This document shows positions 1-8,007 of a stretch of DNA of 27,097 nt, one piece after another. Location: assembly GCA_047635375.1 (NCBI GenBank), contig JBLIKP010000024.1, positions 1 to 27,097 on the forward strand. The letters run 5' to 3'. The first letter of the stretch is position 1. The number at the start of each line of letters is the position of its first letter. Made by a program: the position numbers and the translations under genes. Below the pieces are notes generated by a model that saw nothing but the letters and a program-made list of their open reading frames with translations, searched no databases and had not been told where the DNA came from. Source of the stretch: JBLIKP01 sp047635375 (GTDB lineage Bacteria; Bacteroidota; Bacteroidia; Sphingobacteriales; Sphingobacteriaceae).

Positions 1-990
1 TATTTCAAAGGCTTTTTCTCTCGCCGATTCTGGAATTAAATACTTTCTAAACGATGGGTTATAAAACCTGATATCATCGAAAGTCAAATCAGTCACGGAA
101 GCTAACTGATCAAACGTCATAGGGCGGTTTACAAGCACCGTATCAGTATCGAAATCAAAATCCAATGGTAATGGATATATGTTGTGTAAGCCTGAGAAAT
201 TCATGGCGTATGTTGCTGCTACAAATGCAGGAACATATCCTCTAGTTTCTCTTGGAAGATATCGCATAATCTCCCAAAAATTTCTTTTCCCGCCAGATCT
301 TCTAATTGCCTTATTAACATTTCCTGGCCCGCAGTTATAAGCAGCAATTACCAATAACCAGTCTCCGTACTTAGCGTACATATTATTAAAATATTGAGAA
401 GCTGCCAATGTTGCTTTTTCAGGATTACGACGATCGTCAGTGTAAGTATCTATTTTTAATTTATACTGCAATCCTGTGTAATACATAAACTGCCACATAC
501 CGGTTGCTCCCATTCTTGAAACAGCGATTGGATTCAAGGCAGACTCAACAATAGACAAATACCTCATCTCAAGGGGGATTCCTTGTTCTGTAAAAATGCT
601 ATCAACCATCGGGAAATAATATTCCTGTAAGGACAACATTTTCCCAACTTGTTCACGACGTTTTTTGGTGTAAACAGCGATATAACTTTTTACGTAACGG
701 TTGAAATCTAAAGGGATATCTTTTTGAATTAACTTTAACCTGGCCTCATAAATACTATCTGGATAGTCAATATTTGAAAGTGCCGAATCATACTCAGGAA
801 GCTCGAAATCAAAGCCAACGGTATCAACACCCATTTCCATTGCCAAAGAATCTATTTCTTCAAAAAGGGAGTCTATATCCAAAGAGTCTTGGGTGATCAC
901 TGGGATTTTTTTCTTAGTAGTGTCATTATTGGCTAATGCCAAGGATTGAACAATAAAAAGAGAGACAATTAGAAGAAAAGTTATTCTCAT
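1..990 (-). CDS. MltD-type membrane-bound lytic murein transglycosylase, C-terminus cut by window edge
   Basis: Read directly on the minus strand from an ATG at 988-990; 330 codons are present and the frame is still open at base 1. The first ~20 residues form a signal peptide (MRITFLLIVSLFIVQSLALA). An acidic, low-complexity linker follows to about residue 80, then a lytic transglycosylase (SLT) domain at roughly 120-270. The catalytic glutamate is E149 in the IVES motif, followed by GATGMWQF (161-168) and AAYNCGPGNV (216-225), the standard SLT signatures. The family cleaves the glycan strands of peptidoglycan in the periplasm. The last ~45 residues look like the start of the MltD tail, so LysM repeats probably lie beyond the edge (inference). 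It is 64 bases downstream of gatA and is the last visible gene of the minus-strand envelope run. Its family identity is secure. Confidence 0.93.
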   Translation of the reverse strand, partial: MRITFLLIVSLFIVQSLALANNDTTKKKIPVITQDSLDIDSLFEEIDSLAMEMGVDTVGFDFELPEYDSALSNIDYPDSIYEARLKLIQKDIPLDFNRYVKSYIAVYTKKRREQVGKMLSLQEYYFPMVDSIFTEQGIPLEMRYLSIVESALNPIAVSRMGATGMWQFMYYTGLQYKLKIDTYTDDRRNPEKATLAASQYFNNMYAKYGDWLLVIAAYNCGPGNVNKAIRRSGGKRNFWEIMRYLPRETRGYVPAFVAATYAMNFSGLHNIYPLPLDFDFDTDTVLVNRPMTFDQLASVTDLTFDDIRFYNPSFRKYLIPESAREKAFEI

Positions 991-1054
991 AAGGAAGTTT
1001 ACGGATGTAGTTACTAGGTTATACGTTAAAAAAAGAATTTTGGTATGAGGCCGC

Positions 1055-2479
1055 TTAATCTGCGTGGTTTTCCATCATATAATCTGCAGCAGCAAGTAAT
1101 TCTTTTTCCTCAAATTTATTTGCAATCAATTGAATCCCGAAAGGCAATCCAGAAGAATGCTTGCCAAGAGGCATTGAAATAGCTGGAGTCCCAGCCAACG
1201 AGGCCTGAACCGTGAAAATATCAGCTAGATACATAACAATTGGGTCATCAATTTTCTCTCCTATCCCGAAAGCCGTGGTTGGCGAAGTGGGCAACAGGAT
1301 ATAATCATGGTCCTTCAAAATATTAACGGTGGTATCGCGTATCATTCGACGCACCTTTTGTGCTTTTGCGTAGTAAGCATCATAATATCCTGCGCTTAAA
1401 ACAAAGGTTCCAAGCATAATCCTACGCTTAACCTCAGTTCCAAAACCCTCGGAACGGGATTTAGAATATGTGGTAAAAAGATCTGTTGCGTTTTCGCTTC
1501 TGTAACCGTAATGAACACCGTCATACCTAGACAAGTTAGATGATGCTTCCGCCATCGTTAGGACGTAATAGGTTGGAACGATGTATTCCAAAAGCGGAAA
1601 CTTTGCTTCTTCCACAGTATGCCCGTCAGCTTTAAGCTTCTCAATTAAGCTAAGCATTTTAGCCTTTATTTCTGGGTCCAAACCCTCGCTGTGAAGAGTT
1701 TCAGGAAGGTAGGCGAAGCTCTTTTTTCCTTCAAAACTTAGATTCTCAGAATAGGCAGGCACTTCATTTTGAGAAACAGTTGCGTCAAAATCATCTTTCC
1801 CAGCAATGGTTTCCATGATAAGTGCAATATCCTGTGCATTGTTTCCAATGGGCCCTACCTGGTCAAATGATGAAGCGTAGGCAACTATCCCATGTCGGCT
1901 AACACGACTGTATGTTGGCTTTAATCCAAGAACGCCACAAAAGGCTGCAGGCTGTCGAACAGAACCACCAGTGTCTGTACCTAAAGATGCAAGACATAAT
2001 CCAGCTTGAACTGCCACGGCAGACCCTCCAGAAGAACCACCAGACACTTTGGAAGTATCGGCGTGATTAAGCACTGGACCAAAATGTGAAGTTTCATTTG
2101 AAGCTCCCATTGCAAATTCATCACAATTCAAACGGCCAAGGATAATTGCATCTTCGGCAAGAAGCCTTTCCACAACCGTTGAGTTGAAAATAGCCTCAAA
2201 ACCTGTTAATATTTTTGAAGAAGCAGCAACTTTGTGCCCCTTGTAGGAAATTAAATCTTTTATCCCAATAACCATTCCGGCTAGCTTTCCAGCTATGCCA
2301 TTTTTTATTTTCTCATCAATCTCTATGGCTTGCTTTTTGGCAGAATCAGTAAAAACCTCAACAAAGGCGTTAAGGTGGTTTAAACTTTCAATCCGCTCTA
2401 GGTAATGATCAACGAGGTCAACGCACGAAGTTTCCCCTTCCGCTAGAGCCTGTTTAATTTGCCGCAGTGATGAATACAT
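1055..2479 (-). CDS. gatA: GatA-type amidase, Glu-tRNA(Gln)/Asp-tRNA(Asn) amidotransferase subunit A
   Basis: A 474-residue amidase-signature enzyme, close to the usual GatA length. The Ser-cisSer-Lys triad is visible as K74 (GIKDLI), S149 (in GGSSGGS) and S173 (in GTDTGGS), with the same spacing as characterised GatA proteins. In the GatCAB complex, GatA hydrolyses glutamine so that GatB can convert misacylated Glu-tRNA(Gln) or Asp-tRNA(Asn) in the cytoplasm. gatB and gatC are not in the window, which is common in this phylum. The ATG start sits 36 bases after the tatA stop, and a short palindrome lies in that gap. Full-length similarity along the motifs makes GatA more likely than a stand-alone amidase. 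Confidence 0.95.
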   Translation of the reverse strand: MYSSLRQIKQALAEGETSCVDLVDHYLERIESLNHLNAFVEVFTDSAKKQAIEIDEKIKNGIAGKLAGMVIGIKDLISYKGHKVAASSKILTGFEAIFNSTVVERLLAEDAIILGRLNCDEFAMGASNETSHFGPVLNHADTSKVSGGSSGGSAVAVQAGLCLASLGTDTGGSVRQPAAFCGVLGLKPTYSRVSRHGIVAYASSFDQVGPIGNNAQDIALIMETIAGKDDFDATVSQNEVPAYSENLSFEGKKSFAYLPETLHSEGLDPEIKAKMLSLIEKLKADGHTVEEAKFPLLEYIVPTYYVLTMAEASSNLSRYDGVHYGYRSENATDLFTTYSKSRSEGFGTEVKRRIMLGTFVLSAGYYDAYYAKAQKVRRMIRDTTVNILKDHDYILLPTSPTTAFGIGEKIDDPIVMYLADIFTVQASLAGTPAISMPLGKHSSGLPFGIQLIANKFEEKELLAAADYMMENHAD

Positions 2480-2489
2480 AATGTTTTTT

Positions 2490-2508
2490 GGGTCTCCGCG
2501 AAAGCGGA
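2490..2508. repeat. Short GC-rich palindrome in the tatA-gatA gap
   Basis: Bases 2495-2508 read TCCGC-GAAA-GCGGA, a 5-bp stem closed by a GNRA-type GAAA loop, directly preceded by GGGTCTC at 2490-2496. It fills much of the 36-base gap between tatA and gatA. It could be a processing or attenuation hairpin in the shared transcript, or a copy of a small dispersed palindromic repeat. The GGGTCTC motif recurs (inverted) in the hairpin at 27078-27097. Confidence 0.45.
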
Positions 2509-2515
2509 ATGAAAA

Positions 2516-2728
2516 TTACTTTTTATCGTCGGACTTGGTTTCGTCCATACTTTTTTCGATATCCTTTTTTATATCATTTGAAGCATCCTTGAATTCACGG
2601 ATACCTTTTCCTAGTCCACGTGCCAAATCTGGAATTTTTTTAGCACCAAATAGCAATAAAAAGATAAGTAGGATAAGCACAATTTCTTGCGTTCCTAGGC
2701 CCAAAATTAATAGTGATTGTTCAATCAT
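2516..2728 (-). CDS. tatA: Sec-independent (twin-arginine) translocase subunit TatA/TatE
   Basis: A 70-residue protein with the TatA layout: a short periplasmic N-terminus, one transmembrane helix (about 14-29), the FGAKKIP hinge motif, an amphipathic helix (LARGLGKGIREFKDA, about 36-50) and a charged, flexible tail ending KSDDKK. TatA oligomers form the pore that exports folded proteins across the inner membrane. tatC is not in the window. The gene is set off from the envC-like gene by 82 bases containing a perfect -7 box, so it may be expressed independently of the upstream genes. TatA and TatE cannot be told apart by sequence alone; TatB is unlikely given the short tail. Confidence 0.95.
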   Translation of the reverse strand: MIEQSLLILGLGTQEIVLILLIFLLLFGAKKIPDLARGLGKGIREFKDASNDIKKDIEKSMDETKSDDKK

Positions 2729-2749
2729 GAGTGTTGATTTTTAACCCTG

Positions 2750-2757
2750 CAAAGTTA
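2750..2757 (-). promoter_or_regulatory. Probable Bacteroidota -7 box for tatA
   Basis: On the minus strand these bases read TAACTTTG, a full match to the Bacteroidota sigma consensus TAnnTTTG, and continue GC. The box ends 21 bases before the tatA ATG, giving a predicted leader of about 15 bases. I do not see a TTG element at the expected -33 distance, so this call rests on the -7 box and its position alone. Confidence 0.5.
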
Positions 2758-2810
2758 CGAATAAAAATTGTGAAGAAATAGAAAAGATCTTATTGATAAA
2801 AGGCTAAAAA

Positions 2811-4016
2811 CTACTTCTTTATTATCCAATCTGCTGGATTCATTTTCGCAGTCACTTTCCACAGTTGAAGATGGACCTCAGACTTGTTGCTTTTCTCGTT
2901 AAAGTAAACTTCGCCAAGCACCTGACCAACCACAACCAAATCACCAGTTTTCACAACAGCCTCGCTAAGTTTTGCATAAACACTTCGGTAGTCTCCGTGA
3001 GTTACAATAATCATTGTTTGATACTCCGGCATATTAGTCACCACTGTTACCACTCCCGTGGCGATTGCTTTTACCTTAGACCCTTTAGGCGTTCTAATGT
3101 CTATCCCATCACTTTTAATCGTAACGCCCCTCAAGACTGGGTGAGGATGAATCCCAAAATTCTGGGTGACTAAACCCTGGTCTACTGGCCATGAAAGTCT
3201 TCCTTTACCTGATTCAAATTTTGCTGTCAGCTCCGCCACAGCAGCAGCATTTGATGCATTTCCAGCTCCTTTGGCAGCAGCCAATCTACGAGATTCTTCA
3301 ATTTCTTTGCGGATAATTTCCTCAATTTTTGCGCTAAGAGATCTTGCAGATCGCGCATTGTCTTTTACTTGTTGAAGCAATTGTTTTTCCTTTGCCTGAA
3401 GGACAGTCACGTAATTTGTTTGCTTTTCTTGCTCCTGACCTAACGCCACTTTTTCACGTTGTTGATCAAGTAATAGTCGGCTTTTTGTTTGCTTATCAAG
3501 TTCAAGTGCAGTGACTTCTTTATTTAATTCGTCCGCAGTTTCAAGTATGAATTGGGCCTGTTTTTTTCGGTAATCTGAGTATTGCTGAAGATACTTTAAT
3601 CGCTTATAGGCTTGATTAAAATTTTCAGCAGAAAAGAGAAACATCAATTTATCGTAGGAATCACGGTTTCTGTCTGCAAACCTAATCATTGCTGCATACT
3701 CTTCCTTTAGCTCTTCTAACTCTTCTTGAAGTCCGTTTATTTTTTCGTTTTTCTTCTCAATCTCTCGGGTGAGAAGCCTGATTTCACGATTTATTGTGCG
3801 AATTAACTCCTCTCTACTTCCTATTCTACGATTGAGGGTTACCAGTTCATCTAAAGTGACCTTTTGCGTTTTTCTGGTTTGGTCCAACATTTTATTTGCC
3901 AGCTCCATTTCGCGGACAAGCTGCTCCTTCCTTCGCTCAAGCTCACTTCGAGTTTGGGCCGAGGCTACACTTAAAAACAAGACAAATAGAATACTTAAAC
4001 TAATCCACTTTTTCAT
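2811..4016 (-). CDS. EnvC-like murein hydrolase activator with degenerate LytM/M23 domain
   Basis: A 401-residue protein with a signal peptide (about 1-20), a long charged coiled coil (about 21-245) and a C-terminal LytM/peptidase M23 domain (about 270-401). This is the architecture of EnvC, which does not cut peptidoglycan itself but activates cell-wall amidases at division. In agreement, the zinc site is broken: the first His of the HxGxD motif is S302 (D306 is kept), and the final HxH motif is H382-L-Q384. The gene overlaps the end of the upstream DUF4292 gene by 17 bases, so the two are co-transcribed and probably coupled. Which amidase it would control is unknown, since no AmiA/B/C homologue lies in the window. 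The family call is firm; activator rather than enzyme is an inference from the missing ligands. Confidence 0.9.
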   Translation of the reverse strand: MKKWISLSILFVLFLSVASAQTRSELERRKEQLVREMELANKMLDQTRKTQKVTLDELVTLNRRIGSREELIRTINREIRLLTREIEKKNEKINGLQEELEELKEEYAAMIRFADRNRDSYDKLMFLFSAENFNQAYKRLKYLQQYSDYRKKQAQFILETADELNKEVTALELDKQTKSRLLLDQQREKVALGQEQEKQTNYVTVLQAKEKQLLQQVKDNARSARSLSAKIEEIIRKEIEESRRLAAAKGAGNASNAAAVAELTAKFESGKGRLSWPVDQGLVTQNFGIHPHPVLRGVTIKSDGIDIRTPKGSKVKAIATGVVTVVTNMPEYQTMIIVTHGDYRSVYAKLSEAVVKTGDLVVVGQVLGEVYFNEKSNKSEVHLQLWKVTAKMNPADWIIKK

Positions 4017-4776
4017 AGGAATCGGGAACGTTAAAAGGGAATTTTAATTCGGTTTCCTTTTCAATTCGGGTAAAGGTAAGATTAATTTCACTTTCTGACT
4101 TACCATCATTTCCTGTTGCAATTACATTAAACGGGACCATTGTTCCACCAATATTTTGAAAATCATCGAAGAGTAAGTTCAAAGTGCTCCCGCGCATTAA
4201 ATCATTTAAAGCGGCGAGTTGTAATTTTTGATATTGCCCCACAACATGCATAAGGACTTCATAATCGCCTTTCGTTCCTCCAATATTGTAGCCTGTTGAG
4301 TCCGCTGAAAACGAGATCATCTTATCAATAAAGGTAGGGTCAAAATTACCCACAAAAATAGCCTCTAATTGAGAAAATGTCACCTCAGCTCCAATAAAGT
4401 TTTGAATGAAATCAAATGGCTTGTTATAATGCCTAGAATTGACCCTATCTAAAACTTGAATTGAGTCAGGGGTTATAACCGCTCGAACTGCTTCAAAAGC
4501 TCCAAAAGCAGTTACAGAAATCCATATTTTCTTTTCGTGCTCAGTCCGGATATTCATGGTTAGCGACAACCTTTTGCCTGCACCATTGAACTTAACTCGC
4601 GCTTTTTGGGATAAAAAATCATACTTAAGGTTGTTGGCCATTGTTTCTCCCACAACAATTGACGCCTTATTTTCAGCCTTAAAAGGAGAGTTAGAAATTC
4701 CTTTTCTGGAACGGCATGAGGTGGCAATAAGTGCGATAGAAATAAGCACTAAAAGTCCAATATTCTTAAAATTCAT
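4000..4776 (-). CDS. DUF4292 lipoprotein, LolB-like
   Basis: A 258-residue lipoprotein: hydrophobic signal with the lipobox IATSC, giving a lipidated Cys21 followed by basic residues (RSRK). The body matches the Bacteroidota family DUF4292. Its first half has the look of the LolA/LolB fold: an early strand pair (KARVKF and RLSLTMNIR), then KKIWISVTAFGAFEAVRAVI and TPDSIQVLDRVNSRHY, a pattern like that of LolB, the outer-membrane acceptor for lipoproteins. A role in inserting lipoproteins, or in binding another lipid, is therefore an inference and is not shown. It starts 12 bases after the TPR gene and overlaps the EnvC-like gene by 17 bases. The A-rich leader AAAAATCACA (4781-4790) precedes the start. 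Confidence 0.85.
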   Translation of the reverse strand: MNFKNIGLLVLISIALIATSCRSRKGISNSPFKAENKASIVVGETMANNLKYDFLSQKARVKFNGAGKRLSLTMNIRTEHEKKIWISVTAFGAFEAVRAVITPDSIQVLDRVNSRHYNKPFDFIQNFIGAEVTFSQLEAIFVGNFDPTFIDKMISFSADSTGYNIGGTKGDYEVLMHVVGQYQKLQLAALNDLMRGSTLNLLFDDFQNIGGTMVPFNVIATGNDGKSESEINLTFTRIEKETELKFPFNVPDSYEKVD

Positions 4777-4788
4777 TTATTGTGATTT

Positions 4789-6507
4789 TTATTCTGTAAG
4801 CTTTTTCTCAGTAATTTTTTTGTCGAGCAAGGCGGAGTTCCCACCATTTTCCTTTGCTTTTTTCCAATTCACCAGGGATAACGATTGGTCACCAAGTTTA
4901 TAAAGAACATCCCCATAATGTTCCAAAATTACCGAGCTTTTTCCGCCTCCGTTCCTTAAAGCTTTTTCAATCCAAATTCGAGCATTTTCATAGTCCCCCA
5001 TTTGGTAAAGAATCCACCCATAGGTGTCTTCATAGGAGGCTTGGTTCGGCTCAAGTTTATTGGCTTGCGCCGAAAGTGCTTTGGCTTCTTCTAACTTCTC
5101 TTTTCTCAATGAAAGGTAGTAGCTATAATTATTTAAAATCACGGCATTATTTGGAATGGCCTTTAGGGCTTTTTCGTAGGCTTTATCACTTTTATCATGG
5201 TCTTTAAGGTTATGATGTGCCTCACCAAGTTGTGAATACAATTCGGCCGTAAGTCTTGGGTTTTCGGAGTCCATAGAAAGAGCCGAATTCAATGCAGAAA
5301 CCGCTTTCTTACTTTTCCCAGTTTGATTATATCCTACGCCCATATAAAAATAAATAAGGGGTTGGTTTGGGAAGTATTCAGCTGCACTTTCGGTATGGTT
5401 TACCACGCTATCCCAATCATTTAATTCTGTATCGATAAAGATAAGTTCTTGCCAAATTTCAAATTTTGTAGCGTCGAATGAAATGCATTTAAGAAAGTAG
5501 TCCCGTGCCTCTCTTTTTTTTCCCATTTGATTTAGAAGATCGGCGGTAATGCTGTACGCCTTGGCTTCATTTGGATGAACATTCATCAATTTCTGAGTAA
5601 GAAATTGGGCGTCGTTTCTACTACTGGAGTCATTAAGCATCCCAAAATAGGAAAGCAAGATTCGGATTTTACTATCAATATCTACATCTGGACTACCAAA
5701 GGCAAGTGAGAGCTCTTTAAAGCTTTCGACATTGTTACCCTTTGTCATATAGTAATCTGCTAAAGCAAGATGTGCATAGGCATAGGTTGAATCCATTTTC
5801 AGCACTCTTTTATAAAGGACAAAAGCTTCCTCATCTTTGTTGTTGGCGCTATACATCTCTGCAAGCATAGCCACATATTTTGGGTCGATTGGATATGCTT
5901 CGGAAAGCACTTTTATTTCTCCCAAGGCACTTTCAAAATCTCCATTTCTAAGATGAAGCTTCTGCTTTTCAATGCTAACCTCCTCGCTTAAACCAATCCG
6001 CTTCTCGATTTGATTAAACACCTCAATGGACTGATCAATCTTCCCGGCATAAACCAACATTGTGGCATAACTGAAATAATTTTCCAGACTTTCAGGGAAA
6101 AGTTTAAGAATGTTCTTGTATACCTTTCCTGATGCTTCAAACTGCCCCAAGCGTTTAAACAGTTCAGCCTCCAGTTTCAAATACCAAATATTATCGGTCT
6201 TTAACTTTGCAGCTTCTTTCGCTAACTCAAGGGCTTCCTCAAGACGGTCATTTTCTATAGAAATCAATGCAAGTTCATAAAGAGATTCGTGATGTTTAGG
6301 ATTGATTTTTAAAACATGCGTAAAATCACCGTTAGCTTTATCAAAATTACCTAGCGTTTTTTCTTTTAGCCCATTAAAAAAAAGCTTCTGAACCTTTACA
6401 CTATCTACATAGGACTTGTCTCTAGCATTAAATTTGCTACCAAATTTCTGCGCGCTTACTGGCAACAGAAAGGTGAAGATAAAAAATACTAGAAGGGTTA
6501 ATCTCAT
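4789..6507 (-). CDS. Secreted tetratricopeptide-repeat protein
   Basis: A 572-residue protein beginning MRLTLLVFFIFTFLLPVSAQ, a signal peptide. From about residue 45 to the end it is built of consecutive TPR units (helix pairs with the W/L-G-Y-A-F-A-P spacing, for example HESLYELALISIENDRLEEA and AYAHLALADYYMTKGN), probably about twelve. I chose the ATG at 6505-6507 because it overlaps the upstream stop as ATGA, the usual coupling arrangement; the frame is open to a TTG at 6522, but that would add five residues ahead of the signal peptide. TPR arrays bind proteins; the likely setting is the periplasm or inner face of the outer membrane. Lying between a sugar nucleotidyltransferase and a LolB-like lipoprotein, it may scaffold envelope assembly (inference). 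Confidence 0.88.
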   Translation of the reverse strand: MRLTLLVFFIFTFLLPVSAQKFGSKFNARDKSYVDSVKVQKLFFNGLKEKTLGNFDKANGDFTHVLKINPKHHESLYELALISIENDRLEEALELAKEAAKLKTDNIWYLKLEAELFKRLGQFEASGKVYKNILKLFPESLENYFSYATMLVYAGKIDQSIEVFNQIEKRIGLSEEVSIEKQKLHLRNGDFESALGEIKVLSEAYPIDPKYVAMLAEMYSANNKDEEAFVLYKRVLKMDSTYAYAHLALADYYMTKGNNVESFKELSLAFGSPDVDIDSKIRILLSYFGMLNDSSSRNDAQFLTQKLMNVHPNEAKAYSITADLLNQMGKKREARDYFLKCISFDATKFEIWQELIFIDTELNDWDSVVNHTESAAEYFPNQPLIYFYMGVGYNQTGKSKKAVSALNSALSMDSENPRLTAELYSQLGEAHHNLKDHDKSDKAYEKALKAIPNNAVILNNYSYYLSLRKEKLEEAKALSAQANKLEPNQASYEDTYGWILYQMGDYENARIWIEKALRNGGGKSSVILEHYGDVLYKLGDQSLSLVNWKKAKENGGNSALLDKKITEKKLTE

Positions 6508-7511
6508 GCTTCTTGTGTGCAATAATCGCCTATGCTTAATTCTTTAGCTGCATCGCTATAGGACGCGAAATTCCCAATCATGGAATTCCTAATATTAGAC
6601 GTTTTTATGGATGTATTTGTTTGAATAATAGCATTCTTAACAATTGAATCTTCAATACAGCTATTGGCTCCAATACTTACATGAGGTCCAACAACCGCAT
6701 TTTTAATTACGGCATTTTCACCTATATAGCATGGCTCAATAATTACGGAATTTTCAATCTTCGCAGATTTTGAAACCAAAGTTTCCTTTTCCTTTATTAA
6801 CTCCAAAATTCGCTGATTGGTGTATACAGTAGCGTTTTTGTTACCGCAATCCAACCATTCTTCAACTTCACCTGGAGCAAACTTGATCCCCTTTGCTTTC
6901 ATGTTTTCCAAAGCATCGGTAAGTTGGAATTCACCTTTGTCGGTTATGTTATTGTCTAGAAGGTATTTTATTTCATCACGAAGCATATCACCATCCTTGA
7001 AGAAATAAATTCCAATGATTGCTAAGTCGCTCACAAACTCTTCTGGCTTTTCCACGAAATCTGTGATGTTGTTATCCTTGTCAATTTTTACTACTCCAAA
7101 TGCACGAGGATCTTCAACTTTCTGAACCCAAATAGTCCCTCCTTTTGATGAATCTAACTTGAAGTCGGCTTTGAATAAAGTATCGGCGAAAGCCACAATA
7201 ACCGGGCCGGTCAAAGCTTCCTTCGCGCAATAGATAGCATGAGCTGTGCCTAAAGCTTCGTCTTGGTGGCAGATAGTTCCTTTAGCCCCTAAAGATTCGG
7301 CCACAGCAATAAGACGGTCTTCAGCTTCTTTTCCAAAATCACCGATAATAAAGGCGATTTCGTCAATTTTATCTTCACAAACGGCAGCAATATCTTCAAC
7401 CAAACGCTGAACAATAGGTTTTCCAGCAATAGGAATTAATGGTTTTGGAATTGTTAAAGTGTGAGGGCGCATGCGCTTTCCCATACCTGCCATTGGAACA
7501 ATAATCTTCAT
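6504..7511 (-). CDS. Sugar-1-phosphate nucleotidyltransferase with C-terminal left-handed beta-helix
   Basis: A 335-residue enzyme. The N-terminal domain (about 1-235) is a nucleotidyltransferase of the RmlA/GlmU type, with the nucleotide-binding signature GMGKRMRP (9-16) and PKPLIPIAGKP (about 22-32). Residues about 250-315 carry hexapeptide (LbH) repeats with the spacing of isoleucine/valine every six residues, for example SVIIEPCYIGENAVIKNAVV. Such enzymes make NDP-sugars from sugar-1-phosphates and NTPs for surface glycans. The sugar and base cannot be read from sequence; glucose-1-phosphate thymidylyl- or uridylyltransferase activity is the best guess. A second acetyltransferase activity of the tail is possible, as in GlmU, but the tail is short. 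The stop overlaps the TPR gene's ATG by four bases. Confidence 0.88.
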   Translation of the reverse strand: MKIIVPMAGMGKRMRPHTLTIPKPLIPIAGKPIVQRLVEDIAAVCEDKIDEIAFIIGDFGKEAEDRLIAVAESLGAKGTICHQDEALGTAHAIYCAKEALTGPVIVAFADTLFKADFKLDSSKGGTIWVQKVEDPRAFGVVKIDKDNNITDFVEKPEEFVSDLAIIGIYFFKDGDMLRDEIKYLLDNNITDKGEFQLTDALENMKAKGIKFAPGEVEEWLDCGNKNATVYTNQRILELIKEKETLVSKSAKIENSVIIEPCYIGENAVIKNAVVGPHVSIGANSCIEDSIVKNAIIQTNTSIKTSNIRNSMIGNFASYSDAAKELSIGDYCTQEA

Positions 7512-7540
7512 TTTTTAATATTTTTTAGTTTGTGTCTTTA

Positions 7541-7978
7541 TTATTTCACTCCTGTGTGACCGTAACCTCCAGCCCCGCGAGTGGTTTCATCTAATTCTTC
7601 CACTTCAATCCAAGAAATTTGCTCAAACTTGGCTAAAATCATTTGTGCAATTCTTTCGCCTGGCTCAATCGTGAAGGCCTTCTCACCATGGTTAATTAAC
7701 AAAACCTTTATCTCCCCCCGATAATCAGCATCAATGGTGCCTGGGCTATTTAAAACCGTAATTCCGTGTTTGAATGCCAGTCCGCTTCTTGGTCTAATTT
7801 GCGCCTCGTAACCTTCTTCAAGAGCAATGTAAATTCCTGTTGGGATTAATTCTCTTCCTCCAGGCTTCAAAAAAATTGCCTCATGTAAATCGGCGCGCAA
7901 ATCCATACCCGCCGACAAGTCAGTCGCATAATGCGGAAGCGGATTTTTTGACTTATTTATTACGTTAACCTTTGCCAT
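7541..7978 (-). CDS. dut: Deoxyuridine 5'-triphosphate nucleotidohydrolase (dUTPase)
   Basis: A 145-residue trimeric-type dUTPase of normal length. All five family motifs are present in order: AGMDLRA (23-29), RPRSGLA (62-68), GTIDADYRGEI (80-90) with catalytic D83, GERIAQMI (about 107-114) and the glycine-rich tail motif RGAGGYGHTG near the C-terminus. It hydrolyses dUTP to dUMP and pyrophosphate, keeping uracil out of DNA and feeding thymidylate synthesis. It sits 29 bases from each neighbour inside the envelope gene run; I see no functional tie to them. In motif 5 a His replaces the commoner Ser (GHTG for GSTG), a change that does not touch the catalytic Asp. Confidence 0.97.
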   Translation of the reverse strand: MAKVNVINKSKNPLPHYATDLSAGMDLRADLHEAIFLKPGGRELIPTGIYIALEEGYEAQIRPRSGLAFKHGITVLNSPGTIDADYRGEIKVLLINHGEKAFTIEPGERIAQMILAKFEQISWIEVEELDETTRGAGGYGHTGVK

Positions 7979-8007
7979 TTTCCCTTAAATTGAAGCGTAA
8001 AATCGCA

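Noticed and set aside
2481..2744. Open frame of 87 codons on the plus strand over tatA
   Set aside because: It is the antisense shadow of tatA, whose motifs are unmistakable; the same holds for the other antisense frames inside envC, gatA, aroE and uvrB.
6505..6522. Upstream TTG start for the secreted TPR protein
   Set aside because: It would overlap the nucleotidyltransferase by 19 bases and put extra residues before a normal signal peptide, while the ATG at 6507 gives the standard ATGA overlap.
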